Of a stretch of 64,000 nt of DNA, positions 17,691 through 26,286 are shown piece after piece. Under the pieces are notes generated by a model. It did no database searches, had not been told where the DNA came from, and saw only the letters and a program-made list of their open reading frames with translations. Position numbers and translations under genes: made by a program. The DNA lies in the NCBI RefSeq assembly GCF_030551875.1, contig NZ_JAUOZU010000010.1, positions 1 to 64,000 of the forward strand, read 5' to 3'. The stretch is from Fluviirhizobium alvei (lineage in GTDB: Bacteria; Pseudomonadota; Alphaproteobacteria; Rhizobiales; Rhizobiaceae). Each line of letters opens with the position of its first letter. The first letter of the stretch is position 1.

Positions 17691-18719
17691 TCACTTCTCC
17701 GTCAGCTTGAACTCCAGCCGGCGGTTCTGCTGGCGCGCCTCCGGACTGTCACCCTCGGCAATCGGCTGGAATTCACCGAATCCTGCCGCCACGAGCCTGT
17801 TGGCCGGAATGCCCTGGGCAATCAGATATTTGACCACGGATGTCGACCGCGCCGAAGACAGTTCCCAATTGTCGGCAAAGCGACCGTTTCCAGATAGCGG
17901 AACATTGTCGGTATGGCCATCCACGCGCAGGACCCAGTTGATTTCGGGCGGTATTTCCTTGGCGAGTTCGAGCAGCGCCTGGGCAAGTTTGGCCATTTCG
18001 ACCTTGCCGGCCTCGTTGAGTTCCGCCGCGCCGGACGGGAAGAGCACTTCGGACTGGAAGACGAAACGGTCGCCGACGATGCGAATATTCTCGCGATCCG
18101 AGAGGATTTCCCTGAGCCGGCCAAAGAAATCCGAGCGATAGCGGTTCAACTCCTGAACGCGTTGCGCAAGCGCCACGTTGAGGCGGCGGCCGAGATCGGC
18201 AATCTTGGCCTGGGACGTCTTGTCCCTCGCTTCGGAGACCTGCAGCGCCTCTTCGACAGCAGCGATCTGCGCCCTGAGAGCGGCGATCTGCTGGTTGAGA
18301 AGCTCGACCTGGCTCAGCGCCTGCTGGCTGATTTCCTTTTCCTTGTTAAGTTCGCCGGTCAGTTCGCCGATGCGGGCATTGGCACTGTCTGATGCCCCGC
18401 TGCCCTTGTCGAGCAGTTGCTGCAGGCGCGACCGTTCAGTCTCGCTGCTGTTGAGCTGCGCCTGCAGATTGGCAAGCGTATCCTCGAGATCCTGCTTGCC
18501 GCCCTTCTCGAGCGCCAGCAGTTCCGTCAGTTCATTGATCTGACTGTTTAAACGCGCAAGCACTTCATCCTTGCCGGTGATTTCGCGACTCAGCAGAAAC
18601 TGGCCGAGAACGAAAACCGTGAGCAGAAACATGATTGCCAGCAGAAGCGTCGACAACGCATCGACGAATCCTGGCCAGTAATCGATGGTCCGCTCCTTGC
18701 CGCGGCGCCGGAGTGCCAT
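17691..18719 (-). CDS. OmpA/MotB-like peptidoglycan-binding protein
   Basis: 342 residues. One N-terminal TM helix (~20-42, STLLLAIMFLLTVFVLGQFL), a long coiled coil (~45-190, rich in Glu/Gln/Leu), and a C-terminal OmpA domain with peptidoglycan-contact residues DGHTDNVPLSG and NWELSSARSTSVVKYL. This is the MotB-type layout: TM, plug/coil, wall binding. The ATG shares one base with the stop of the upstream ExbB/MotA-like gene (TGATG), so the two are made together and probably form a stator-like proton-channel complex. Not a flagellar gene by context. The TM segment has DYWPGFVDALS, where the Asp could carry protons (inference). Confidence 0.85.
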   Translation of the reverse strand: MALRRRGKERTIDYWPGFVDALSTLLLAIMFLLTVFVLGQFLLSREITGKDEVLARLNSQINELTELLALEKGGKQDLEDTLANLQAQLNSSETERSRLQQLLDKGSGASDSANARIGELTGELNKEKEISQQALSQVELLNQQIAALRAQIAAVEEALQVSEARDKTSQAKIADLGRRLNVALAQRVQELNRYRSDFFGRLREILSDRENIRIVGDRFVFQSEVLFPSGAAELNEAGKVEMAKLAQALLELAKEIPPEINWVLRVDGHTDNVPLSGNGRFADNWELSSARSTSVVKYLIAQGIPANRLVAAGFGEFQPIAEGDSPEARQQNRRLEFKLTEK

Positions 18720-19774
18720 CACTGGCCCCCAATCTTGTCGGTGAGCTTGTCAAGCGTCCGCCGCAAGGCCTTGGATTCCTCCTGCTGGGCTTCGATCCAG
18801 TCGCGCAGCATCTGCTGCTCGGTACGCATGTTGCGAACCAGCCCCTGAATGCCCTCGGCAAGGCTTGCCATCGCCGCAGTCGACCGCTGGTTGGAACCGC
18901 CTTCCTGGCTGAGCCGTGCGAGATGTTCGGACAGCGCCTTGAATTCTTCGGCCGATCCCGCAGCCAGGTTTTCCACCACAGCCGGAGCAAAATCCGACGA
19001 CACATCGGTGACGGAAGAAAGCCAGTTTTCAAGTTCGGTATAGAATCGATTCTGTGCGCGACCGGCCTGCAGGTCGAGGAAGCCGAGAATGAGTGATCCG
19101 GACAGGCCGAAGAGCGAGGTCGAGAACGCCGTGCCCATGCCCTGCAATGGTGCGGACAGGCTTTCCTTCAACGTGTTGAGAATATCGGCCGTCTCACCGG
19201 TGCCAGGATCCAGTCCCTGGATCACCGTATTGATCGATCCAATCGTACCGAGCAGGCCCCAGAACGTGCCGAGCAGGCCGAGGAACACCAGCAGTCCGGT
19301 CAGGTAGCGGGTCGTGTCGCGGCTGTCATCGAGGCGGGCGGCAATCGAATCGAGGATCGACCGCAGGGCTGTTGTCGAGATTGCCCCGGACTGGCTCGAA
19401 GCCATCAGGGCCCGCATCGGGGCAAGCATTACCGGTTCGCGGCCCGCCTTTTCTGTACTGCCAGCGGCCCGATAGGAGTTGAACCAGCGCACCTCCGGTC
19501 TAAGCGAGAGAACCTGGTTGAAGGCGAGCAGGATGCCGACCGCCAATACACCCAGAATCAGGCCGTTGAGACCGGGATTGGCAATGAAAGCGGCATGCGC
19601 CTGGCGAAAGAGAATCGCCGCAGTGAAGCCGGCAAGGATCAGGAATATGATCATCGTCCAGAAATAGGACATCGGACTGGACAGCGTGCGTCCGTGAACT
19701 GATGGTTTCACATCATTCTCGTTTTTAGCACCACCTGAGAACACCATGCTCGTTTCATTCCTTCTCGGCCGCAT
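18719..19774 (-). CDS. MotA/TolQ/ExbB-like inner-membrane channel protein
   Basis: 351 residues (or 342 from ATG 19747). TM helices at ~37-58 (FWTMIIFLILAGFTAAILF), ~70-90, ~165-190 (LLVFLGLLGTFWGLLGTIGS) and ~225-245 (GTAFSTSLFGLSGSLILGFL); the last two carry the MotA/ExbB proton-channel signature (LGLLGTFWGL). A C-terminal acidic coiled tail (~260-350) is longer than in ExbB. Paired with the OmpA-like protein downstream, it suggests a rotary or scanning envelope motor unit. The same two-gene pair occurs in rhizobial chromosomes outside flagellar clusters, function unknown. Confidence 0.85.
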   Translation of the reverse strand: MRPRRNETSMVFSGGAKNENDVKPSVHGRTLSSPMSYFWTMIIFLILAGFTAAILFRQAHAAFIANPGLNGLILGVLAVGILLAFNQVLSLRPEVRWFNSYRAAGSTEKAGREPVMLAPMRALMASSQSGAISTTALRSILDSIAARLDDSRDTTRYLTGLLVFLGLLGTFWGLLGTIGSINTVIQGLDPGTGETADILNTLKESLSAPLQGMGTAFSTSLFGLSGSLILGFLDLQAGRAQNRFYTELENWLSSVTDVSSDFAPAVVENLAAGSAEEFKALSEHLARLSQEGGSNQRSTAAMASLAEGIQGLVRNMRTEQQMLRDWIEAQQEESKALRRTLDKLTDKIGGQ

Positions 19775-19955
19775 CCGAATTGAGTTCAGAACCTAAATGA
19801 AGTTTGTCAGGAATTGAAGACCGGGCAGCTATCCGCTTTCCCGTCCTGCCATTCTCCGCTCGACAATGGCGCAATCCCTCATCGGGTTGATGACACCAGG
19901 CATGTTCTGGCCTCATCAAAGTAACCGTCGGTTAACCTTTCTACTCTATTACTGT

Positions 19956-20056
19956 TGATATCCGGAGCTTCCGGATTCAGGCCAATTCCATCGCTGGAGA
20001 GCGTCTGATTTTTCTCCCTGTTTTACCTTGAGAGCCGCTTCCGCGGCTCTTTTTTT
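19956..20056 (+). ncRNA. Candidate small RNA ending at a strong terminator
   Basis: In the 450-base gap between the ExbB-like gene and rcdA (19775-20226), the plus strand has a hairpin ATCCGG/CCGGAT (19960-19976), a C/U-rich single-stranded segment (TTTCTCCCTGTTTTACC) and a perfect rho-independent terminator AGAGCCGC-TTCC-GCGGCTCT with seven Ts (20031-20056). No ORF ends into this terminator; the gene to the left is on the opposite strand. This is the shape of a ~100-nt sRNA. The 5' end is a guess and no clean promoter is visible. Confidence 0.4.
20031..20056 (+). terminator. Rho-independent terminator
   Basis: Arms AGAGCCGC (20031-20038) and GCGGCTCT (20043-20050), loop TTCC, then a run of Ts. 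Plus-strand polarity, with no plus-strand CDS upstream in the gap. Confidence 0.8.
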
Positions 20057-20226
20057 ATGGCGATCAAACCCGAGTTTTCCCGGATATTTAAATCGAATTG
20101 TGGAGATTAACCCTTCTTTAAGAATCGACTTGCGTGATTGTGGGTCTCGGAGCATCATCCGCTTGACAAAAACGGCCAGAACAGGCCCTGCTTTTTTCAC
20201 TTGTCTTGCGTGAATGGGAAGAAAAG

Positions 20227-20745
20227 ATGCTTGAATCCGGTGCCAATACAATCAGCTTTGCCGATCGTGCTGCCTCTTCGCAGCAATTCAAGGCACTCTA
20301 TGCCGAAGGCATGGCACTTGTCGAAGATACGGCAAGCTATCTCGACGGCCCGGGCCGTCTGGCTTCCAAGGCTCTGCCGCGGATGGCATCGGTGCTTTAT
20401 GCGGCTGAATCCATGCGCTTGACCACCCGTCTGATGCAGGTTGCCTCCTGGCTCCTTCTGCAGCGCGCGGTCAACAATGGCGAAATGACCCGCGACCAGG
20501 TTGTTTCGGAAAAGAAGAAGGTTCGTCTCGACCAGTTCACGGTCGATCGCACCGCTCCGGGCTGGAGCGAGCTTCCGGAAGGCTTCCGTGATCTGGTGGA
20601 GAAGTCGCTCCGCCTTCAGAACCGGGTTGCCGTTCTCGACCGCGAAATCTATCGCGCAGACGAACAGCCGGCGATGACGGCCAACAACCAGAATTCGGTT
20701 CAGGCTCAGCTTTCGCTCCTGAAGACGGCTTTCGGCGGTCAGTAA
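20227..20745 (+). CDS. rcdA: RcdA / DUF1465 regulator of CtrA degradation
   Basis: 172 residues. In Caulobacter RcdA is a ClpXP adaptor that, with CpdR and PopA, delivers the cell-cycle regulator CtrA for degradation at the G1-S transition. The DUF1465 chain is recognisable (ISFADRAASSQQFKALYAEG, LYAAESMRLTTRLMQVASWL, DREIYRADE). Start chosen at ATG 20227 with GGGAAG 7 bases upstream. A further CtrA-proteolysis gene, cpdR, is at 63460. Followed by its own terminator. Confidence 0.85.
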   Translation: MLESGANTISFADRAASSQQFKALYAEGMALVEDTASYLDGPGRLASKALPRMASVLYAAESMRLTTRLMQVASWLLLQRAVNNGEMTRDQVVSEKKKVRLDQFTVDRTAPGWSELPEGFRDLVEKSLRLQNRVAVLDREIYRADEQPAMTANNQNSVQAQLSLLKTAFGGQ

Positions 20746-20775
20746 GATCGCGGCCATCAAAGATGATTGAAGGTG

Positions 20776-20800
20776 AAAAAGCCGGGTCAACCGGCTTTTT
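20776..20800 (+). terminator. Terminator after rcdA
   Basis: AAAAAGCCGG (20776-20785) pairs with CCGGCTTTTT (20791-20800); symmetric A/T flanks make it potentially bidirectional. Confidence 0.8.
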
Positions 20801-20848
20801 GTTTGCGGGAAAACATGATGTTGACCCTGAAAATCCCGGCTAGAGCGG

Positions 20849-20877
20849 TTGACAGCAACCGAGTCTGCCGTTACATG
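20849..20877 (+). promoter_or_regulatory. Promoter of rpmJ
   Basis: TTGACA (20849-20854), 17-base spacer, TACATG (20872-20877). Transcription would start near 20884, giving a ~90-base leader that contains a GGCGCGCC/GGCGCGCC hairpin (20893-20920). Confidence 0.6.
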
Positions 20878-20972
20878 CCTGTCCAAAGTTTGGGCGCGCC
20901 CTTTCAAAGAGTGGCGCGCCTTTGAGTGTCAATGTCGCGGGGCCTTTCCCGCAAACGTCGCGGATCAGAAAA

Positions 20973-21098
20973 ATGAAGATCAAGAACTCGCTCAAGGCCC
21001 TGAAGGCTCGTCACCGGGAAAACCGTCTGGTCCGTCGCAAGGGCCGGATCTACATCATCAACAAGCTGAACCCGCGCTACAAGGCTCGCCAGGGCTGA
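20973..21098 (+). CDS. rpmJ: 50S ribosomal protein L36 (C-minus form)
   Basis: 41 residues: [20 protein letters not shown], then [20 protein letters not shown] plus Gly. L36 is the smallest large-subunit protein and binds 23S rRNA. The four cysteines of the zinc-ribbon form are missing, so this is the zinc-independent (YkgO-like) type, which is the usual form in Rhizobiales. It stands between rcdA and the TPR gene with its own promoter; a strong leader hairpin at 20893-20920 may tune it. Too short to be found by length-filtered gene calling. Confidence 0.93.
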   Translation: MKIKNSLKALKARHRENRLVRRKGRIYIINKLNPRYKARQG

Positions 21099-21155
21099 TT
21101 GCCCGGCGGATCGGTCGCGCCGATTTTGTTTGATTATTTCCGCTGGCGGGCTACC

Positions 21156-21776
21156 ATGCCCGCCATGCGTATTTTTGCATCTGCCATTTCTTTCTGCCTA
21201 ATCCTGGCGATCCCCTCGTTCGGGATGGCTGCCAACAGCGATTCTTCGGCGCCCAAGCCGGTGATTGCTGCCGAGCCAGGTCCGCTGGCCCCCGATGATT
21301 CCCAGCTTGCCTCCCTGTTCGGAAAACTGTCCCGCGAGCGCAATTCGGAACAGGCGAAAACCCTCGCCGATCAGATCCGGGGCCTGCAAGCCCAGTCCGG
21401 CAGCGCGACCATCGACATGCTGATCGGCAATGCAGACAAAGCCGTTTCGGAGCAGAGATATGGCGCCGCCCTCGATTTCCTCGATCAGGTGACCCTGCTC
21501 GCGCCCGATTTTGCCGATGGCTGGAACCGCCGGGCAACCGTGCACTATCTCATGGGCAATTTTCCCAAGGCGATGGCGGACACCGCCCATGTGCTCGCGC
21601 TCGATGCGCACCATCTGAACGCCCTGTCTGCACTGGCCAATATGCTGGAAGATAGCGGCCGCGACGCGCAGGCACTTCAAGCCTGGCAAGCCTATCTCAA
21701 GCTTTACCCTGCCGATCAGGACGCGCAGAAGGAATCGCTCGAACTCATCGACAAGCTTGTCGGCCAAAAGACCTGA
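21156..21776 (+). CDS. Exported tetratricopeptide-repeat protein
   Basis: 206 residues from ATG 21156 (ATG 21165 is possible). Signal peptide with cleavage near SFGMAANS (residue ~26). Three TPR-like helical repeats follow at ~95-195 (AVSEQRYGAALDFLDQVTLL, WNRRATVHYLMGNFPKAMAD, NALSALANMLEDSGRDAQAL). Periplasmic scaffold or assembly factor; partner unknown. Four bases short of coupling with the downstream hydrolase, 23 bases away. Confidence 0.82.
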   Translation: MPAMRIFASAISFCLILAIPSFGMAANSDSSAPKPVIAAEPGPLAPDDSQLASLFGKLSRERNSEQAKTLADQIRGLQAQSGSATIDMLIGNADKAVSEQRYGAALDFLDQVTLLAPDFADGWNRRATVHYLMGNFPKAMADTAHVLALDAHHLNALSALANMLEDSGRDAQALQAWQAYLKLYPADQDAQKESLELIDKLVGQKT

Positions 21777-21799
21777 CGATTGCCGGACCCGACTGCTCC

Positions 21800-22831
21800 A
21801 TGACATTCCTCGCCGCATTTCTCGAAGGAACGCTAACCGTTGCCTTCGTCCTTCTTGCCATCGCGACCAGTTACACGGCCTGGGAAGCACGGCGCATCAC
21901 AGCGCGCTATCCGAACCCCGGCGAACAGATCGACGTTGGCGGGACAAAGCTCAACAGCTTGCTGATGCCCGCATCGGAAGGTGCGGATCTGCCCCCGCTT
22001 CTTTTCATCCACGGCGCCAGCGGCAATCTCAGGGATCTCCTTTGCGCCTTCGGCAGCCAACTGAAAGGGCGGGCGGATCTGCTGTTCATCGACCGTCCGG
22101 GACATGGCTATTCAGAGCGTGGCGGCAAGCGCAGCCTCACACCGGATGGTCAGGCCGATCTGATTGCCGGATTGATGGAAAAACGCTGCATCGAGAAAGC
22201 AATCGTCATCGGTCATTCGTTCGGCGGCGCCATCACTGCCAGCTTGGCGCTGCGCCATCCCGAAAAGGTCGCAGGCCTTGTCTTTCTGGCGCCTGCCACC
22301 CATCCTTGGCCGGGCGGCATCGACTGGTATTACTCGCTGGCAAATGTTCCGGTCATCGGCTGGCTGTTCTGCCACACACTGACGCTGCCGGCTGGCCTGC
22401 TGCAGATGCGCGCCGGCATCGAGCACGTCTTTCATCCCAATCCCGTGCCCAAGGGCTACATGGACAAGGCCGCGATCCCGCTGGTTCTGAGGCCCCGGAA
22501 CTTCCTCAACAATGCGCGGGATGTCGCCAACCTGCTGGACTATGTCGAACGGATCCACCCGCTCTACAGCACGATTGCGGCCCCCACGGTCATCATCACC
22601 GGCGACAGCGATGACATTGTTTACGAAGAAATCCATTCACGCGGATTGAAACGCGATATTCCGGGTGCCGAGCTCGTCACAGTCAGGGGACTGGGGCACA
22701 AGCCCGATTATATCGTTACCGATCTTGCCATTGCCGCAATAGAAAAGGTCGCCGGAAAAGCCAGCGACCTTGAACTCGCACTCCAAGTGGCGGAAGCGGC
22801 GATATCCCGATCGGGACATCGCCGTAGCTGA
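21800..22831 (+). CDS. Alpha/beta hydrolase, membrane-anchored
   Basis: 343 residues. An N-terminal hydrophobic helix (LAAFLEGTLTVAFVLLAIAT) anchors the protein in the membrane. The catalytic pocket shows an oxyanion loop HGASGN (~73), nucleophile elbow VIGHSFGGA (~140, Ser), an Asp in VIITGDSDDIV (~270) and a His in RGLGHKPDY (~300). Substrate not predictable; related rhizobial proteins are annotated as lipases/esterases. Converges end to end with pyruvate kinase (stop to stop adjacent), so transcription read-through is not separated by a terminator. Confidence 0.85.
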   Translation: MTFLAAFLEGTLTVAFVLLAIATSYTAWEARRITARYPNPGEQIDVGGTKLNSLLMPASEGADLPPLLFIHGASGNLRDLLCAFGSQLKGRADLLFIDRPGHGYSERGGKRSLTPDGQADLIAGLMEKRCIEKAIVIGHSFGGAITASLALRHPEKVAGLVFLAPATHPWPGGIDWYYSLANVPVIGWLFCHTLTLPAGLLQMRAGIEHVFHPNPVPKGYMDKAAIPLVLRPRNFLNNARDVANLLDYVERIHPLYSTIAAPTVIITGDSDDIVYEEIHSRGLKRDIPGAELVTVRGLGHKPDYIVTDLAIAAIEKVAGKASDLELALQVAEAAISRSGHRRS

Positions 22832-24271
22832 TCAGACGCCGCTCATTCCGTCGGAGCCGATATAGGCGATCCGCAGCATGTTGGTGGCGCCAGGCGTGCC
22901 GAGCGGCACACCAGCTGTGATGATTAGTCGATCGCCCGGCTTGCCGAACCCTTCCGCATGAACGATGCGGCAGGCGCGGTTGACCATGTCGTCAAGGTCG
23001 GAAGCGTCTTCAGTAACCACGCAATGCATGCCCCAGACCACGGAAAGGCGCCGGGCTGTTTCGATGATCGGCGACAACGCGATAACCGGCACCGAGGGCC
23101 GTTCGCGTGCAGCGCGCAAACCCGTGTTGCCCGACGCCGTATAGCAGACGATCGCCGAGAGCTTCAGTGTTTCGGCAATTTCGCGCGATGCGAGCGAAAT
23201 CGCATCGGCGCCGGTCGGTTCCGGCTGCGGGCGCTGTGCGTGGATGATGTTCGAATAGTAGGGATCCCGCTCGACGGTGCGCGCGATCGCTGCCATGGTC
23301 GAAACCGCCTCGACCGGATATTGGCCCGACGCCGACTCAGCCGAAAGCATGATCGCATCGGCGCCTTCGAAGACGGCCGTCGCAACGTCAGACACTTCGG
23401 CGCGAGTCGGCACGGCTGCCGAAATCATCGATTCCAGCATCTGGGTAGCGACCACAACCGGCTTGCCGACCCGGCGACAAGCGCGCGTCAACTGCTTCTG
23501 CAGGCCCGGAACCGCCTCAAGCGGCATCTCCACGCCGAGGTCGCCACGGGCAACCATCAGCGCATCCGACAGTTCGATGATCTCTTCGATCCGCTCGATG
23601 GCTTGCGGTTTTTCAATTTTGGACATGATGCCGACCCGACCACGGGCGATCTTGCGGACTTCCGCAAGATCCTCTGGGCGCTGGATGAAGGAAAGGGCCA
23701 CCCAGTCGACGCTGCCGGTTGCCAGCACCGCATCGAGATCCGAACGGTCCTTCTCGGTAAGCGCGCCGACCGCAAGCAACGTATCGGGAAGGCTGACACC
23801 CTTGCGGTCGGAAATCTTGTTGCCGGAGACGACGGTGCAGACGATCCGGTGACCATCACACTCCTGGGCCAGGAGATGCAGCTTGCCATCGTCGATCAGC
23901 AGACGATGTCCTGGCTGCACGGATTCGAGAATTTCGGGGTGAGGCAGGAACACGCGGTTTTCGTTGCCGGGTTCGTCGATATCATCAAGCGTAAAGGTCT
24001 GCCCCGCTTTCAGTTCAACCGATCCGTTGGCGAACTTTCCGACGCGAAGTTTTGGTCCCTGCAAATCGGCAAGAATGCCGATCGGACGGCCCGAGCGGGC
24101 TTCGACGGCCCGGATGCGACCGATCAGGGTTCGCATCATGTCATGGCTCGAATGGCTCATGTTGATGCGGAACAGATCGGCTCCGGCCTCGTGCAGCTTG
24201 GCGATCATGTCCTCTTCGGCAGAGGCAGGGCCTAGCGTTGCAAGGATTTTGACTTTACGGTCTCGCTTCAT
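22832..24271 (-). CDS. pyk: Pyruvate kinase
   Basis: 479 residues. Converts phosphoenolpyruvate and ADP to pyruvate and ATP, the last step of glycolysis. Conserved motifs: KILATLGPAS, DLFRINMSHSSH (substrate Arg), ILADLQGPKLRVG, IMSKIEKPQAIERI (catalytic Lys and metal Glu), and MVARGDLGVEMPLEAVP (metal Asp). The C-terminal domain is complete. ATG 24271 shares one base with the DUF1036 stop (TGATG), so the two are coupled. Confidence 0.97.
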   Translation of the reverse strand: MKRDRKVKILATLGPASAEEDMIAKLHEAGADLFRINMSHSSHDMMRTLIGRIRAVEARSGRPIGILADLQGPKLRVGKFANGSVELKAGQTFTLDDIDEPGNENRVFLPHPEILESVQPGHRLLIDDGKLHLLAQECDGHRIVCTVVSGNKISDRKGVSLPDTLLAVGALTEKDRSDLDAVLATGSVDWVALSFIQRPEDLAEVRKIARGRVGIMSKIEKPQAIERIEEIIELSDALMVARGDLGVEMPLEAVPGLQKQLTRACRRVGKPVVVATQMLESMISAAVPTRAEVSDVATAVFEGADAIMLSAESASGQYPVEAVSTMAAIARTVERDPYYSNIIHAQRPQPEPTGADAISLASREIAETLKLSAIVCYTASGNTGLRAARERPSVPVIALSPIIETARRLSVVWGMHCVVTEDASDLDDMVNRACRIVHAEGFGKPGDRLIITAGVPLGTPGATNMLRIAYIGSDGMSGV

Positions 24272-24753
24272 CAATTCTGGCTTTCCTGTGGAGCGGGCAT
24301 ATCGGTCAGCTGAACCATCCAGCTGCCCTGACGCCCGGTGTCATATTCCTTGAAGCCGAACTGCTGAAACCCGCGGGCAAAGCAGTCCTGAACGCCGGTA
24401 ATCTTGAACTCGTTTTCGGCAACGCACATGTTGACATTGCCCGCCCACCGGCCGCCACGGGCGGCATCTTCGGCATAGAGATAGTAGTAGCGCGACTGCA
24501 ACTGGCCCTCGATCAGCGTGGCGCAACCGCTGGCAGGAATCTGCCACCAGCCTTCGGATACCCAGCCATCCTTCGAACGGTACCCTATCGCGACTCCAAC
24601 AAGATTTTGTGTCGTATTGCACACTCGGAATTCGGCATGGGCTTCGTTGGGAGCTATCGCAAAAGACAAGCCTGCGCCGAGAAAAAGGGCTGCCAGCATG
24701 CCGCCAGCAGAGCGCCTGCTCCGTTGGGCGCTAACCTTGCGCTTCGATTCCAT
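24271..24753 (-). CDS. DUF1036 exported protein
   Basis: 160 residues from ATG 24753 (the frame extends to 24819). A signal peptide (AGGMLAALFLGAGLSFAIAP, cleavage after AHAEF) is followed by the DUF1036 domain (FRVCNTTQNLVGVAIGYRSK, WWQIPASGCATLIEG) with several conserved cysteines and tryptophans. Periplasmic/secreted, function unknown; almost always next to pyk in Rhizobiales, as here. The gene sits directly upstream of pyk with one-base overlap, so it is the lead gene of the operon. The 293 bases to the right (24754-25046) hold divergent promoters; I see no other gene. Confidence 0.88.
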   Translation of the reverse strand: MESKRKVSAQRSRRSAGGMLAALFLGAGLSFAIAPNEAHAEFRVCNTTQNLVGVAIGYRSKDGWVSEGWWQIPASGCATLIEGQLQSRYYYLYAEDAARGGRWAGNVNMCVAENEFKITGVQDCFARGFQQFGFKEYDTGRQGSWMVQLTDMPAPQESQN

Positions 24754-25046
24754 GCGTCCATGCTCAGTGTTTTTCGGTTCGTGCAGTACGATTCGCATGA
24801 TGTTCCAAACGGCTCCCACATGCCTGTTGCTTTGTGCGCTGGCAAAACTTGAATGTCAACGCAATTCTAATCGATTATATCGACGCGTTTCGCGCGTTCT
24901 GACCCCATGAGGGGCCCCGCCGAGACCCGCCGACCCAGTTCGGACGGCTTCCCATTTCTTTAATAGGCCTGCTTTAAGCAACTCTCAACAAGCCAGCCTT
25001 GAAACGGGCAAGATGACATGCAAAGACAGAAAAAAGAGAGAAAACT

Positions 25047-25859
25047 ATGTCAATGCAGGATTTTTGCCCCTTCGAAGTCATCTCCGGTCGCAACGATCTT
25101 GGACTGGTTCTGCTCGGAGATCACGCTTCCAACCGCCTCCCGGCTCAGTATGGCGATCTCGGTCTGCCGGCCTCCGCTTTCAACCGTCATATCGCCTATG
25201 ACATCGGTATAGAACCGCTGCTGCGCTCGCTGGCGGCAACGTTGAATGCTCCTGCTGTCATGAGCTGCTTTTCCCGGCTTCTGATTGATCCGAACCGCGG
25301 AGCGGATGATCCGACGCTGATCATGAAAATTTCCGATGGCGCCATCATTCCGGGCAATCACCCGCTTGCCCCCGAAGAGGCCGCCCGCCGGGTCGATCTT
25401 TACTATCGCCCCTACCACGATGCGGTGGCCGCACTGATCAAAGCGGTGGACCAGGAAAGCGGACGGGCGCCCTTGGTTCTGTCACTGCATTCTTTCACGC
25501 CCACCTGGAAGGGTACGGCTCGGCCTTGGCATGCGGGCGTGTTGTGGGACAGTGATCCGCGCGCGCCCACGGCGCTGCTGCAAGCACTCAAAGCCCAATC
25601 CGACATCGTCACCGGTGACAACGAACCTTATGACGGTGCCCTCAAAGGGGACACGATGTACAAGCATTGCATGCGCGCCGGTATCCCGCATGCGTTGCTC
25701 GAGGTCCGGCAGGACCTCATCGGCGATGAAGCCGGCGTCGAAGCCTGGAGCCGGCGCCTTGCACCGATTTTCGAGCAGATGAATGCTGACGCCACGCTGC
25801 ATGAATACAAGATCTATCCGTCGCGGACCGGTCCCTATGACACCAGTCCCACGATCTGA
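25047..25859 (+). CDS. N-formylglutamate amidohydrolase family protein (first copy)
   Basis: 270 residues. HutG-like zinc hydrolase family; HutG splits N-formylglutamate into glutamate and formate in histidine breakdown. Motifs: GDHASNRLP (~25), DPNRGADDP (~78), PYHDAVAAL (~115), SLHSFTPTWKG (~142). No hut genes lie nearby, so the natural substrate may be another N-acyl amino acid. Followed 15 bases later by DUF1244, then gapR. A second member is at 62363-63247. Confidence 0.87.
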   Translation: MSMQDFCPFEVISGRNDLGLVLLGDHASNRLPAQYGDLGLPASAFNRHIAYDIGIEPLLRSLAATLNAPAVMSCFSRLLIDPNRGADDPTLIMKISDGAIIPGNHPLAPEEAARRVDLYYRPYHDAVAALIKAVDQESGRAPLVLSLHSFTPTWKGTARPWHAGVLWDSDPRAPTALLQALKAQSDIVTGDNEPYDGALKGDTMYKHCMRAGIPHALLEVRQDLIGDEAGVEAWSRRLAPIFEQMNADATLHEYKIYPSRTGPYDTSPTI

Positions 25860-25874
25860 AAAAGGAGATCTGCG

Positions 25875-26183
25875 ATGACCGATTTGACACCCGAGCAACA
25901 GACCCAACTGGAAGCAGCAGCCTTCCGCAGGCTGGTTTCGCATTTGCGCGAGCGCACCGACGTGCAGAATATCGATCTGATGAACCTCGCTGGCTTCTGT
26001 CGCAACTGCCTGTCGAACTGGTACCTCGACGCCGCCAAGGCTGCCGGGCTCGATGTCAGCAAGGACCAGTCGCGTGAACATGTCTATGGCATGCCCTACG
26101 AAGACTGGAAGGCCCGCTACCAGTTCGATGCAAGCCCCGAAAAACAGGCTGCCTTCGAACGCAACCGTCCGAAGGAAGGCTGA
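25875..26183 (+). CDS. DUF1244 protein
   Basis: 102 residues with the DUF1244 core GFCRNCLSNWYLDAAKAAGL (a Cys-x2-Cys pair, possibly metal or redox) and SREHVYGMPYEDWK. Cytoplasmic, function unknown; conserved in alphaproteobacteria. AAGGAG precedes the ATG. Co-transcribed with the amidohydrolase (15-base gap). Confidence 0.87.
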   Translation: MTDLTPEQQTQLEAAAFRRLVSHLRERTDVQNIDLMNLAGFCRNCLSNWYLDAAKAAGLDVSKDQSREHVYGMPYEDWKARYQFDASPEKQAAFERNRPKEG

Positions 26184-26286
26184 AACAGGCCGCCGCCGAA
26201 CAGCGGAAAAGGCTTGACCTCACGACTGTTTCGCGGCACGTGATCCGACCAATCAACCGAGTGGAATCAGAAAAGGAGCAGGACGC

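Noticed and set aside
17691..19774. Zorya anti-phage system (ZorAB)
   Set aside because: Only the MotA/MotB-like pair is present; no zorC/D or zorE nuclease/helicase nearby, and this pair is also found as housekeeping in rhizobia.
22958..24235. 425-residue plus-strand frame opposite pyruvate kinase
   Set aside because: Same antisense artefact; pyk is unmistakable on the minus strand.
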